NCBI GenBank assembly: GCA_963837515.1
Contig: CAWINT010000014.1
Coordinates: 372,001 to 436,000 of the forward strand
Reading direction: 5' to 3'
From: RYN-230 sp963837515
GTDB lineage: Bacteria > Actinomycetota > Actinomycetes > Streptosporangiales > Streptosporangiaceae
DNA: 64,000 bases
The position numbers were made by a program, and so were the translations under genes. Of the stretch, positions 25,824 to 34,113 are shown in pieces. Numbering within the stretch: position 1 is the stretch's first letter; every line of letters begins with the position of its first letter. Below the pieces are notes generated by a model. It had not been told where the DNA came from and made no database searches. It saw only the letters and a list, made by a program, of their open reading frames with translations.

Positions 25824-27251
25824 ATGCGCGGAGACAGCTGGTTCAGCAGGTTCGGGCAGTCGCGGGCGGACGGCCCCGGCAACGGCGGGCCGGACTACGG
25901 AAGCGGCCCGGGATACGGCGACGGCGGCGGGCCTGGTTATGGCGGCGGCCCCGGCCACCCGCACGGTGGTTACCGGCCACGCCGGCGGCGTTCGGGGGTG
26001 TTCAGCCACCTCGGGGTGGCCGTGCTCGCCGCGGCGCTCACCGCCGGGGTGACCCTGGGCGCCTACCACCCCGGGCCGGGCGGCACCGCACCCGGCGGTG
26101 GCGGCGGTTCCGGGGCGGGCATCGGCACCGCGCCGGGCGGGACGGCCGCCGGCCCGGCGGCACCCGCCGCCGGGGGCGCGGTGGGCAGTGGCACCATCAC
26201 GCGGGTGGTGAACCGGGTCCGGCCCGGCGTGGTGATCATCAGCACCACCCTGCAGTACAGCAGCGAGCGGGCGGCCGGCACCGGCATGGTGATCAAACCG
26301 GACGGCCTGGTCCTGACCAACAACCACGTGATCGCAGGAGCCACCCGGATCACGGCCACGGTGCTGGGCACGGGCCGGAGCTACCCGGCGCGGGTCGTGG
26401 GCTACGACAAGAGCGCTGACGTCGCGCTGATCCGGCTGCAACACGCCTCCGGCCTGCACACCGTGCCGCTCGGTAATTCGTCCACGGTCCGGGCCGGGAC
26501 GCCGGTCGTGGCGATGGGCAACGCCGAAGGCCAGGGCACGATCATCCCGGCGGCCGGCACGGTCACCGCGACCGGCGTGACGATCACCGCCCGAGACCAG
26601 GGCAGCTCGATCGGCAGCGAGACGCTGCACGGCATGATCGCCACCACTGCCGATGTGGTGGCCGGTGACTCGGGCGGCCCGCTGGCCAGCACCGGCGGCC
26701 AGGTCATCGGCATGGACACCGCCGGCAACCAGGTCACCTACCAGCAGACCCAGCATGCCGGGTTCGCCATCCCGGTGCACACCGCGCTCTCGGTGGAACG
26801 GCAGATCGCCGCTGGGCACCGCAGCCGGTCCATCACCATCGGCTACCCGCCGTTCCTGGGCATCTTCCTCGGATCCGGGTCCAGCAGCAGCCCGCAGGCC
26901 CAGGCCGGCCAGCTGGGCGGTGCGGGCGGGTCGGGCGGGTCCGGGAACCCAGGGCCGGCCGCCCGCTGCGTCACCAGCAACGCCACGCTGACCGCGCCGG
27001 CGAAGATCGCCCCGGCCGCCTCGGGGACGCTGGTGGCCGGGGTGATCTGCGGCGGCCCCGCGGCCGCGGCGGGCCTGACCGCGGGCTCGGTGATCACCGC
27101 GGTCAACGGCCAGCCGGCCGGCGCCCCCAGCCACGTCACCGGCCTCATCGCGAGGTTCCGGCCCGGCGACACCATCTCGGTCAGCTGGGTCAGCCCGTCC
27201 GGGGTGCGCCGCACCAGCCGCCTGCGCCTGCAACCCGGCCCCCCGCAGTGA
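25824..27251 (+). CDS. HtrA-like membrane-anchored serine protease with PDZ domain
   Basis: A 475-residue protein. A Gly/Pro/Tyr-rich cytoplasmic segment (residues 15-50), a basic stop (RPRRRR) and one membrane helix (about 60-80) lead to an extracellular trypsin-like domain with catalytic H168 (TNNHVIAG), D199 (SADVALIRL) and S283 (GDSGGPL). A PDZ domain (about 390-475, GTLVAGVICGGPAAAAGL) ends the chain. HtrA proteins degrade damaged exported proteins under stress, in keeping with the divergent universal stress gene. The ATG at 25824 is used; the frame is open slightly further upstream. Confidence 0.92.
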   Translation: MRGDSWFSRFGQSRADGPGNGGPDYGSGPGYGDGGGPGYGGGPGHPHGGYRPRRRRSGVFSHLGVAVLAAALTAGVTLGAYHPGPGGTAPGGGGGSGAGIGTAPGGTAAGPAAPAAGGAVGSGTITRVVNRVRPGVVIISTTLQYSSERAAGTGMVIKPDGLVLTNNHVIAGATRITATVLGTGRSYPARVVGYDKSADVALIRLQHASGLHTVPLGNSSTVRAGTPVVAMGNAEGQGTIIPAAGTVTATGVTITARDQGSSIGSETLHGMIATTADVVAGDSGGPLASTGGQVIGMDTAGNQVTYQQTQHAGFAIPVHTALSVERQIAAGHRSRSITIGYPPFLGIFLGSGSSSSPQAQAGQLGGAGGSGGSGNPGPAARCVTSNATLTAPAKIAPAASGTLVAGVICGGPAAAAGLTAGSVITAVNGQPAGAPSHVTGLIARFRPGDTISVSWVSPSGVRRTSRLRLQPGPPQ

Positions 27252-27256
27252 GGCCG

Positions 27257-28936
27257 TTACCAGGCGCGGAGACGGCGGGCCCGGCGGGCCGCGTAGACGG
27301 CCAGGCCCAGGGCGAGCGCGGCGCCCAGCAGCAGCACGCGGGCCAGCGACCCAGAGCCGGGTGAGCGGATCGCCCCGGACAGCAGCACCGTCATGGGGAC
27401 CACCGCGAGCACCGGCCCCCAGGCGAACCACACGACGACGTTGATCACGGCGGTGTTGCCCAGCCCCGTTTCGAAGCCGGTGAACAGGTCGGCGGAGAAG
27501 TCCGCCCGGAACACGTTGACCAGCGCCCCGGCCACCAGCACCGGCACGGTCACGGCCAGCAGCGCCAGCGGCCACGGGTCGCCGCGGGCCACGCCCGCCG
27601 CGACCAGCGGGACGCCGGCCGTGCCGAACAGGACCAGCACCGGAACGGCCGCGTGCCGCCAGGCGAGTGACTCGAACCGGAACGGCAGCGGCGCGCTGCG
27701 CCGCGGGTCGTCCGCATCCAGCCGGGCTCCCTCGCACAGCCAGGCCGCGGCCAGGTAGCCGATGGTCAGCGCGCAGCCCACCGGGACCAGCGACACCTGC
27801 CGGCCGTGGCTGGCCGCGGCGACCAGGCCGACGGCCAGCAGCGCCAGAGTGACCGCGCCGATCAGCCGGCCGGGCGCCCGGGCCAGCGCGATCAGGTCCC
27901 GCCAGGCCACGACGAGGCCCCGCCGCCGGGGCGGCGGGAGCCGGAGCCAGGCCCGCCGTGGGCTGGCCGCGCCGGCGTAGGCCAGCGCCACCCCGCGGGT
28001 GTTCATGGTGAGCGCGGCCGCGGACATGGCGCCGAGGGTGCGGGCGCGGGACCGGAGCACGGCGGTAGGCACCGCCGCCGCGGCCCGGTCGGCCGCCGCC
28101 AGCAGGACCAGGGCCGCCGCGCCGAGCAGGCCGGTGGCCAGCGGCCAGGACGTTCCGGCCAGCGGCGGCCCGGGGGCCGCTTCGCCCGCCGCCGCGACAG
28201 CGCCCTGGGCCGCCCAGCCCCACGGGCCGGACCAGAGCACCACCGCGGCCACGGCCGGGGGCGGATGCCCGTAGGCCGCCCAGGCCGCGCACCCGGCCAG
28301 CAGTGCGGCAGCGGCCAGGGCCACCGGGGTGGCCCGGCGCACCCAGCGCCCCGCCGCCCGGTGCCGTTCCACCAGTCCGGCCAGACCGGTGCCCGCCGCG
28401 AACAGCAGCGCCACGGGCAGCACGGCGGCGCCGGTTAGCCGCAGCACACTGGCGGTGTCCCGGCCGCCCAGGCCGAGCGACACCAGAGCCGCGGCCGGCA
28501 CGAGGCCGGCCGCGGCACCAGCCAGCACCGCGGCCGCCGCGGACCGCCGGAACCTCGGCCGCAGCAGGCGGCGCCGGCTCACCGGGGTGCCCAGCAGCCA
28601 GTCGGCGGTGGGCGGCGGCACGGTCACCGGGCCGCGCCACAGCGCGTCCCGGGCCAGCGCCAGCAGGAGCAGCAGCGCCGCCGCGGTCAGCACGGCGGGC
28701 GTGGCGTGCAGCAGCCGGGGGGCAGCCGAGGTGGCCGGTGGCGGATGGCGCAGCGCACGGTAGGCGGCGGCGACGAGCGTGCCGCCGTAGCACGCCACGA
28801 TGAGGGCGGCCGCGTAGACCCAGAACGCCACCGAGGCGGCCTGTTTGCGGGCCTGGCCCCGGCGCAGCTCGCGGAGCAGGCCGAACGTCGGCCCGGTGCT
28901 GTCCGGGACGGCGATCGCGCCTGGGATGACGCTCAC
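27257..28936 (-). CDS. Large multi-pass membrane protein, partner of the ABC ATPase
   Basis: A 559-residue protein with at least 10-12 hydrophobic segments and long Ala/Leu/Val runs. The GTG at 28934-28936 overlaps the ATPase stop as GTGA, so the two are almost surely a transporter pair. It resembles actinobacterial proteins annotated DUF6297; I cannot confirm this without a search. The middle holds a cytoplasmic stretch (around RAWLRLPPPRRRGLVVAWRD) typical of the coupling region of ABC-2-like permeases. The substrate is unknown. Confidence 0.75.
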   Translation of the reverse strand: MSVIPGAIAVPDSTGPTFGLLRELRRGQARKQAASVAFWVYAAALIVACYGGTLVAAAYRALRHPPPATSAAPRLLHATPAVLTAAALLLLLALARDALWRGPVTVPPPTADWLLGTPVSRRRLLRPRFRRSAAAAVLAGAAAGLVPAAALVSLGLGGRDTASVLRLTGAAVLPVALLFAAGTGLAGLVERHRAAGRWVRRATPVALAAAALLAGCAAWAAYGHPPPAVAAVVLWSGPWGWAAQGAVAAAGEAAPGPPLAGTSWPLATGLLGAAALVLLAAADRAAAAVPTAVLRSRARTLGAMSAAALTMNTRGVALAYAGAASPRRAWLRLPPPRRRGLVVAWRDLIALARAPGRLIGAVTLALLAVGLVAAASHGRQVSLVPVGCALTIGYLAAAWLCEGARLDADDPRRSAPLPFRFESLAWRHAAVPVLVLFGTAGVPLVAAGVARGDPWPLALLAVTVPVLVAGALVNVFRADFSADLFTGFETGLGNTAVINVVVWFAWGPVLAVVPMTVLLSGAIRSPGSGSLARVLLLGAALALGLAVYAARRARRLRAW

Positions 28937-29625
28937 TGGAGCGCGGCCAGCGCCGCCGCCGGCGGCCCGTCGGCGATGACTGCCCCGTCGCTGAGCACGA
29001 TGACGTGGTCGGCGACGGCGGTGGCCAGCTCGGTGTGATGGGTAGCCACCAGCAGGGCCGCCCCGGCCGCCTTCTCCCCGGCCAGCAGGCCCGCCAGCCA
29101 GTGCCGGGCGGCCGGGTCCAGGCGCTGCTCGGGCTCGTCGAGGACCAGCACCCGGCGCGGCCGGACCAGCGCGGCGGCCAGTTGCAGCGCCTGCCGCTGG
29201 CCGCTGGACAGCGAGCCGGGCAGCGCATCGGCGTGCCCGGCCAGGCGGCACTCGCGCAGCGCCTGGTCGGCCCGGGCACCGGCCTCCCGGCCGGCGCCGT
29301 GCGCCACCGCGACCAGCAGCAGGTGCTCGCGGACGGTCAGGTCCGGGTAGGCGCTGGCCGCGTCGCCGACCATGGCGATCTCGGTGCGCACCCGCGGGTC
29401 GTCCTCGGTCAGCACCCGGCCGGCGTAGCCGGCCCGGCCGCTGGTGGGGGTGTCCCGGCCCGCCGCGATGCGCAGCAGCGTGGACTTCCCGGAGCCGTTG
29501 GCGCCGAGCACCGCGACGCACTCCCCGGCGGCCACGGACAGGTCCAGCGGGCCCAGCGCGAGGCGCTCGCCGTAGCGGCGGCTCACCCCGGTCAGGGTGA
29601 GCAGGACGTCGTTCGCGGGCGGCAT
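28933..29625 (-). CDS. ABC transporter ATPase
   Basis: A 230-residue nucleotide-binding subunit: Walker A GANGSGKST (about residues 41-49), signature LSSGQ (about 144-148), Walker B VLVLDEPEQRLD with the catalytic Glu, and the switch His in ATHHTEL. It is short, of the CcmA/ABC-2 exporter type. It pairs with the overlapping membrane protein gene downstream. The space upstream holds an 18-bp-stem hairpin and a 50-residue ORF. Confidence 0.92.
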   Translation of the reverse strand: MPPANDVLLTLTGVSRRYGERLALGPLDLSVAAGECVAVLGANGSGKSTLLRIAAGRDTPTSGRAGYAGRVLTEDDPRVRTEIAMVGDAASAYPDLTVREHLLLVAVAHGAGREAGARADQALRECRLAGHADALPGSLSSGQRQALQLAAALVRPRRVLVLDEPEQRLDPAARHWLAGLLAGEKAAGAALLVATHHTELATAVADHVIVLSDGAVIADGPPAAALAALQ

Positions 29626-29640
29626 GGTCTGAGTTCACCA

Positions 29641-29682
29641 CATGGCCCTGCCGTCCGCACCCGGGCGGACGGCAGGGCCATG
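29641..29682 (-). terminator. Strong hairpin between the 50-residue ORF and the ABC ATPase
   Basis: A perfect 18-bp stem, CATGGCCCTGCCGTCCGC at 29641-29658 with its complement at 29665-29682, and a 6-nt loop. It follows the stop codon of the small ORF at 29695 by 12 bases, so it fits a terminator of that gene and could also limit read-through into the ABC pair, whose start is 15 bp further on. Confidence 0.75.
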
Positions 29683-29694
29683 GTCAACCGGTGC

Positions 29695-29847
29695 TCAGTC
29701 GCCCAGGTAGTCGGCGGGCAGGTTGTGCCCGGGGACCTGGCTGGGCGGCAGGATCTTCTTGTCGCCCGGGTAGGGCACCCCCTGGTCCAGCGCGGTCGTC
29801 TCGCCAAACCACTTGGTGATCCCGCGGGCTTCGACGACCCCGGCCAT
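29695..29847 (-). CDS. 50-residue protein of unknown function
   Basis: An ATG at 29845-29847 opens a 50-codon frame ending in TGA. The N-terminal part, VVEARGITKWFGETTALD, looks like the first strands of an ABC ATPase, but the rest (GVPYPGDKKILPPSQVPG, then NLPADYLGD) does not and has no Walker motif. Codons keep a strong G/C third position. A hairpin follows the stop at once, which supports a real, separately terminated transcript. It may be a small conserved protein, a peptide precursor, or the rebuilt remnant of an ATPase. I do not recognise the family. Confidence 0.6.
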   Translation of the reverse strand: MAGVVEARGITKWFGETTALDQGVPYPGDKKILPPSQVPGHNLPADYLGD

Positions 29848-29940
29848 GTCCGTCACGGCGGAAACTTAAGGGCGGCCCCTGACCGTGGCGCAAACACACT
29901 AGGTCCGGAAGATGAGGACATCGGTGGCGGCCCACCTGCC

Positions 29941-30011
29941 TGCCCGGCCGTCCTGCCCGGCCGGCCGTCCTGCCCGGCCGGCCGTCCTGCCCGGCCGGCC
30001 GTCCTGCCCGG
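29941..30011. repeat. 17-bp tandem repeat at the MFS 3' end
   Basis: Three exact copies of TGCCCGGCCGGCCGTCC (29954-29970, 29971-29987, 29988-30004), one shortened 13-bp copy before them (29941-29953) and a 7-base partial copy after. The array ends where the MFS stop codon begins. Each unit contains the self-complementary GGCCGGCC/CCGGCCGG core. It shares a 13-bp core with the repeat at 3347-3388. Confidence 0.85.
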
Positions 30012-31289
30012 TCAGCTGGCGGCCGGCTGTTCGTCGCGGGTGATGGCCCGCGCGATGTCCGGCCGGCGCAGCGCCACGACCACCATGATCAGCAGCAGCA
30101 GCACCGCGGTCCCGGCAGTGGTCCAGCCCAGTCCCAGCCGGTCGATGACCGGCCCCTGGGCCAGCGAGCCGACCGGGTAGGCGACGCCCAGCGCCACCAG
30201 GAAGAAGCTGAGCACCCGGCCGCGGTAGTCCTGCGGCGCGCGCAACTGGACCAGGGTGGACAGGCCGGAGAGCACCCCGATGTACACCAGGCCCACGGCG
30301 AACAGCGTGGCCGCGCCCTCCCAGCGGGTGCGGGAGGCGCTGTAGGCGGCGAGCACCACCGGCAGCAGCACCAGGCTGCCGCCGAGTACCCGGCCCCGGC
30401 TCAGCCGGGCGGCCAGCGGCGCCAGGCAGAGCGCACCGGTGACCGCACCCACCCCCTGGGCGGTGGTCAGCAGCGCCGTGGTCTGGGCCACGGCGCGCGG
30501 GCCGCCGTGGGTCAGGTGGGCGGCCATCACCGGGACCAGCGCGATGAACGGCGAGGCCAGGAACGCGACCACCGCGATCGTGGTGATCGCCGACCAGCAG
30601 GACACATCCTGCCGCGCGACCGCCAGCCCGGAACGCAGCGAGGCCAGCAGCGGGGCGGGCGCCCCGGTGGGCCGGCCCAGCCGGACGAAGGCGAGCGCCA
30701 CCACCACCGCCAGGAAGGAGACGGCGTTCGCGACCAGGGCCCCGGGGTAGCCGTAGGCCGCCACCGCCGCCCCGGCCAGCGCCGGCCCGGCGATGCGGCC
30801 CAGGTTGAACTGCGCGGAGTTGAGCGAGACCGCGGCCAGGAACTCCGCCGGCGGCACCAGATCCGGCAGGATCGCCTGCTGGAACGGCCCGATCAGCGCG
30901 GACGCCGCGCCCTGCACGGTGACCAGGCCGACCAGCGCGCCGGGGGCGTCGTGGCCGGTGGCCACCAGCGCGGCCAGGACCAGCGCGGCGGCCGCCGCGG
31001 CGAGGTTGCCGAGCACCAGCACCGGGCGCCGCGGCAGCCGGTCGGCCAGCGCCCCGCCGACCGGCGAGATCAGCCCGATCGGCAGGAAGGCGCCCGCCGC
31101 CACGAGGACCGCCCAGGTGGCCTGGCCGGTGTCGGAGATGACCAGCGCGCCGACCGCCACCGTCTGCATCCACGAGCCGATCGTGGAGATCAGCCCGGCC
31201 GCCCACAGCAGGGCGAACGCCCGGTACCGGAACGGCCGCAGCGACCCGGGGCCGCGGACCGGTCTGAGATCATCGGGGGCGCGGCTCAC
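30012..31289 (-). CDS. MFS exporter (MFS_3 / EntS-like)
   Basis: A 425-residue, 12-segment transporter. The N-terminal FRYRAFALLWAAGLISTIGSW and the loop 2-3 motif GGALADRLPRRPVLV are typical of the MFS_3 group that exports siderophores or drugs. Mid-loop is short and basic (RLGRPTG). The ATG at 31287-31289 is used. Nothing beside it indicates a substrate. A tandem repeat array begins immediately after the stop codon. Confidence 0.87.
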   Translation of the reverse strand: MSRAPDDLRPVRGPGSLRPFRYRAFALLWAAGLISTIGSWMQTVAVGALVISDTGQATWAVLVAAGAFLPIGLISPVGGALADRLPRRPVLVLGNLAAAAAALVLAALVATGHDAPGALVGLVTVQGAASALIGPFQQAILPDLVPPAEFLAAVSLNSAQFNLGRIAGPALAGAAVAAYGYPGALVANAVSFLAVVVALAFVRLGRPTGAPAPLLASLRSGLAVARQDVSCWSAITTIAVVAFLASPFIALVPVMAAHLTHGGPRAVAQTTALLTTAQGVGAVTGALCLAPLAARLSRGRVLGGSLVLLPVVLAAYSASRTRWEGAATLFAVGLVYIGVLSGLSTLVQLRAPQDYRGRVLSFFLVALGVAYPVGSLAQGPVIDRLGLGWTTAGTAVLLLLIMVVVALRRPDIARAITRDEQPAAS

Positions 31290-31565
31290 GGGCCGAGGCT
31301 ACCGGCCTGGTCACCGGCTCGCCGGCCGCGGCATCAGCTCCCGGGTCACCCTGACCCGGATCGTGGGCGAGCACCCCGGCGGGCCGTGACTACGCGGTGA
31401 CCGGTACGCCCGCACGGCCGGGCGGCGCCAGCCCGCTGGTGCTTCCAGTCCCGCAGATCATGGGGACGCCGGTCGGCGGTGACTCCTGTTACGTGCGAGC
31501 ACCTCTGCCCGCAGCAAGTAGATCGCGGGGGAATTGTACGCATGGCGAAGACTTCTGCCCGTCTC

Positions 31566-31789
31566 TTGGGTACGTGATCGCGATTCTCATCGGGCTCGCC
31601 CTGCCTCAAGTGGCAGTGGCGTTGTACTTCGGTATCGCGGTGTACCTGGTTGTGCCGTTCCGAGGATTCGCGCGGCTGCTGTCTGTACTGGGGTTCATGA
31701 GCCCGCCAGCGCTTGACCAGGACCAGGCGCGGGATCAGCCGCTCCGGGCCGGTCGCCTGGCCGCGGCCGGCGGCCCTTTGGTGTCATGA
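31566..31789 (+). pseudogene. Remnant of a TMEM175 (DUF1211)-like membrane protein
   Basis: The plus-strand frame contains YVIAILIGLALPQVAVALYF followed by GIAVYLVVPFRGFARLL, resembling the last membrane helices of bacterial TMEM175/DUF1211 potassium channels. The preceding sequence in this frame (from 31397) does not look like the rest of such a protein. I read it as the 3' end of a lost gene. The stop lies inside the 3' end of the convergent zwf-like gene. The family call is tentative. Confidence 0.35.
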
Positions 31790-33145
31790 CAAGGGGCCTG
31801 GTGGTGCCTGGCCTGCGGGGTATTCCTGCATGGGGACGTCTCTGGCTGACCATGCGTGCATGACGGGGTCGATGATGCGCCATGCTTCTTCGGCTTCGTC
31901 GCCGCGGATGAACAGCATCGGGTTGCTGTTGAGCATTTCGAGGATCAGGTGGGCGTAGGCGGTGAACCGCGGTGGTGTCGAGCGCGCTTCGAGTTGCTGT
32001 GTCTCGGCAGTTCGTTCCGGGCCGTTGAGCGTGGTGGACAGCTGTACGTAGGGTTCGGTGAGCCCCAGCCTGAGCACGTTCGGTTCGACGCCAGGCCACT
32101 GGTCGAGCAGGTAGCGGGGCATAGGGCGGAAGTGGATGGCGATCTCGGCCGAGTCCGCCGCGAGGGCTTTGCCCGAGCGCAGGGTGAACGGGACTCCCGC
32201 CCAGCGGGGGTTGTCCACCTCGACGGTCAGGGAGGCGTAGGTCTCGGTGTTGCGGCTAGGGTCGACGCCGGGCTCATCGACGTAAGACGGCACTTCTCGC
32301 GTTCCGATCGTGCCTGCGGTGTAGCGGGCGCGCACCGTGTTGCTGGACATCCGGCCCGCCACCGGCGTGGCCACTGCCCGCAGGCCTTCGACCCGTACCC
32401 CGCGGAACGAATCGGCGTCGATGCGGGCTGGCTGTTCCATGAGGACCAGTGCCATGGCTTCCATGAGATGGTTCTGCACCATGTCTTTCAGTGCGCCGGC
32501 CCGGTCGTAGTAAGACGCCCGGCCTTCGAGGGTGAGGCTCTCCAGCCAGCTGATGTCAACCCGCTCGATGTGTGTCCCGTTCCAGACGGGTTCGAAGACC
32601 CGGTTGAGGAACCGCAGGGTGACGACGCGGCGGACGAGTTCATTCGACAGGAAGTGGTCGATCCGGAAGATCGTCGGTTCGGGCAGCTGGATGCGGAGGA
32701 TCTCGTTGAGGTGCCGCGCCGAGGCTAGGTCGGTGCCGAAGGGTTTCTCGATCGCCACCGCATCCGGGCCCCGCAGCTTGGCTGCGGCCAGGGCCGGCAG
32801 TACTGACTCGAGCAGGACTGGCGGCAGCGCGAGGTAGACCAGCGTGTCCGGGTGATCACCGCCGATCAGCCGACTGACCTCCGCTGGGCGGGTGACGTCC
32901 GCGGCCTGGAAGCTAAGCATCCTGACCACAGCGTCGCGGGTGGCCGGCGCCACGGGCGCGTGTTTCTCCAGTTCGCTGGCGATGTGCTGGCGGAAGTCGT
33001 CGGTCAACCAGTCGGTATTGGCCGAGCCGAGCACCGTGAACCCGGGTGGCAGGAGCCTGGCCTCGGCGAGCTGGGCAACTGCTGGAATGAGCAGGCGGCT
33101 GGTGAGATCGCCAGAGGCGCCGAAGAGGACCATTCTCTCGATCAT
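31784..33145 (-). CDS. zwf: Glucose-6-phosphate dehydrogenase-like enzyme
   Basis: A 453-residue protein with the NADP-binding GASGDLTSRLLIPA, the EKPFGTDL lysine and the active-site RIDHFLSNE (usually RIDHYLGKE). It oxidises glucose 6-phosphate, or a related sugar phosphate, to the lactone. It is some 40-60 residues shorter than typical Zwf, has no tal/pgl/opcA neighbours and instead follows an SMP-30 lactonase by 5 bp, so it is likely a second, stress-linked copy. AAGGTG lies before the ATG at 33143-33145; a start four codons later is possible. Confidence 0.9.
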   Translation of the reverse strand: MIERMVLFGASGDLTSRLLIPAVAQLAEARLLPPGFTVLGSANTDWLTDDFRQHIASELEKHAPVAPATRDAVVRMLSFQAADVTRPAEVSRLIGGDHPDTLVYLALPPVLLESVLPALAAAKLRGPDAVAIEKPFGTDLASARHLNEILRIQLPEPTIFRIDHFLSNELVRRVVTLRFLNRVFEPVWNGTHIERVDISWLESLTLEGRASYYDRAGALKDMVQNHLMEAMALVLMEQPARIDADSFRGVRVEGLRAVATPVAGRMSSNTVRARYTAGTIGTREVPSYVDEPGVDPSRNTETYASLTVEVDNPRWAGVPFTLRSGKALAADSAEIAIHFRPMPRYLLDQWPGVEPNVLRLGLTEPYVQLSTTLNGPERTAETQQLEARSTPPRFTAYAHLILEMLNSNPMLFIRGDEAEEAWRIIDPVMHAWSARDVPMQEYPAGQAPPGPLS

Positions 33146-33150
33146 GGGTG

Positions 33151-34083
33151 TCACCTTTCTCGGGTCGTCGCGGGCCGAGGTAGCGCTCCGGCTAGGGCGC
33201 CGGTAACGGGCCCCGCGTACCGCGGTGAGGGACGCCCAGTAACCCCGGGGCGGCAACGGAAGATCACCCCGGCCAGCGGCTGGGCGGTGCGGCTGTCTGC
33301 TTCGAGGTCGAACCACGAGGTCGTGATGTACAGGTCGCCGCCATCGATGCCGCCGAAGGCCACCGAGGTGGGGTTCGTCGTCGGTATCTCGACCAAGCCA
33401 TCGAGCGTGCCGTCCGCGCGGTAGCGGTGGACCTCTCCGGACCGGCCCAGCGCGACCCACAGCATGCCGTCATCGTCGACGGTCATACCGTCCGGCCAGA
33501 CCTGCGCATCGGAGAAGTCGAGGAGGCGCCGGCGGTCGGTGAGCGTGCCCGTCGCGGGGTCCAGGTCGAACACGTCGACCACGAATAGGGCCGTGTCGGC
33601 GAGGTACAGGCGGCCTTGCGGCTCGTCGAACGCGGGCCCGTTGCAGATCGTGAGGTCCTCGACCACACGGGTGACGTTGCCGTCATCGACCCGGTACAAC
33701 GCTGCGTTCTGGGACCGCTTGTCGTAGGCCATCGTGCCGACCCACGCCCTGCCGGTGCGGTCAACCTTGATGTCGTTCGCGCGGTTCTCAGGCCTGTCCT
33801 GCTCGATCGGGATGCGCAGGTCCATCGCGCCAGTGCTGCGGTCGAGCACAGCCAGGCCTTCAGGGCTCGCGACGACCGGCTCTCCGGCGGCGCTGATGAC
33901 CACGCCGCCGGGCTGACCCTGGGTACTCCACGAGCTGTCATTGCTCGACTGCGGGTCGAAGCAGTGCACCCGTTCTCCGGCGATGTCCACCCACCACAGC
34001 CGGGCCGTTGCAGCGTCCCAGAGCGGGCCCTCCGCGTGGTGAGACCGGATGCTCAGCGCGCCCTCAACCCCAATGTCACCCAT
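33151..34083 (-). CDS. SMP-30/gluconolactonase family protein
   Basis: A 310-residue six-bladed propeller hydrolase. The metal ligands of the family are visible: E18 in HHAEGPLWD, Asn in ENRANDIKVD, Asn in TICNGPAFD and Asp in VWPDGMTVD. These enzymes open sugar lactones. It lies directly upstream of the glucose-6-phosphate-dehydrogenase-like gene with a 5-bp gap, so the pair could carry out consecutive oxidation and lactone hydrolysis. The last 30 residues are a Pro/Arg-rich tail outside the fold. Confidence 0.9.
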   Translation of the reverse strand: MGDIGVEGALSIRSHHAEGPLWDAATARLWWVDIAGERVHCFDPQSSNDSSWSTQGQPGGVVISAAGEPVVASPEGLAVLDRSTGAMDLRIPIEQDRPENRANDIKVDRTGRAWVGTMAYDKRSQNAALYRVDDGNVTRVVEDLTICNGPAFDEPQGRLYLADTALFVVDVFDLDPATGTLTDRRRLLDFSDAQVWPDGMTVDDDGMLWVALGRSGEVHRYRADGTLDGLVEIPTTNPTSVAFGGIDGGDLYITTSWFDLEADSRTAQPLAGVIFRCRPGVTGRPSPRYAGPVTGALAGALPRPATTRER

Positions 34084-34113
34084 GATAAAGGCCTGCGATT
34101 CGCTCGCGGCTCG

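Noticed and set aside
25707..29641. Very long minus-strand frames through the protease and ABC region (up to 1190 codons)
   Set aside because: They run across the well-supported protease on the other strand and across the ABC genes in the wrong frame; products are Arg/Gly/Pro-rich.
29695..29847. The 50-residue ORF as a lasso peptide precursor
   Set aside because: A Gly with an Asp seven places on could form a ring, but there is no Thr at the -2 leader position and no cyclase or protease gene nearby.
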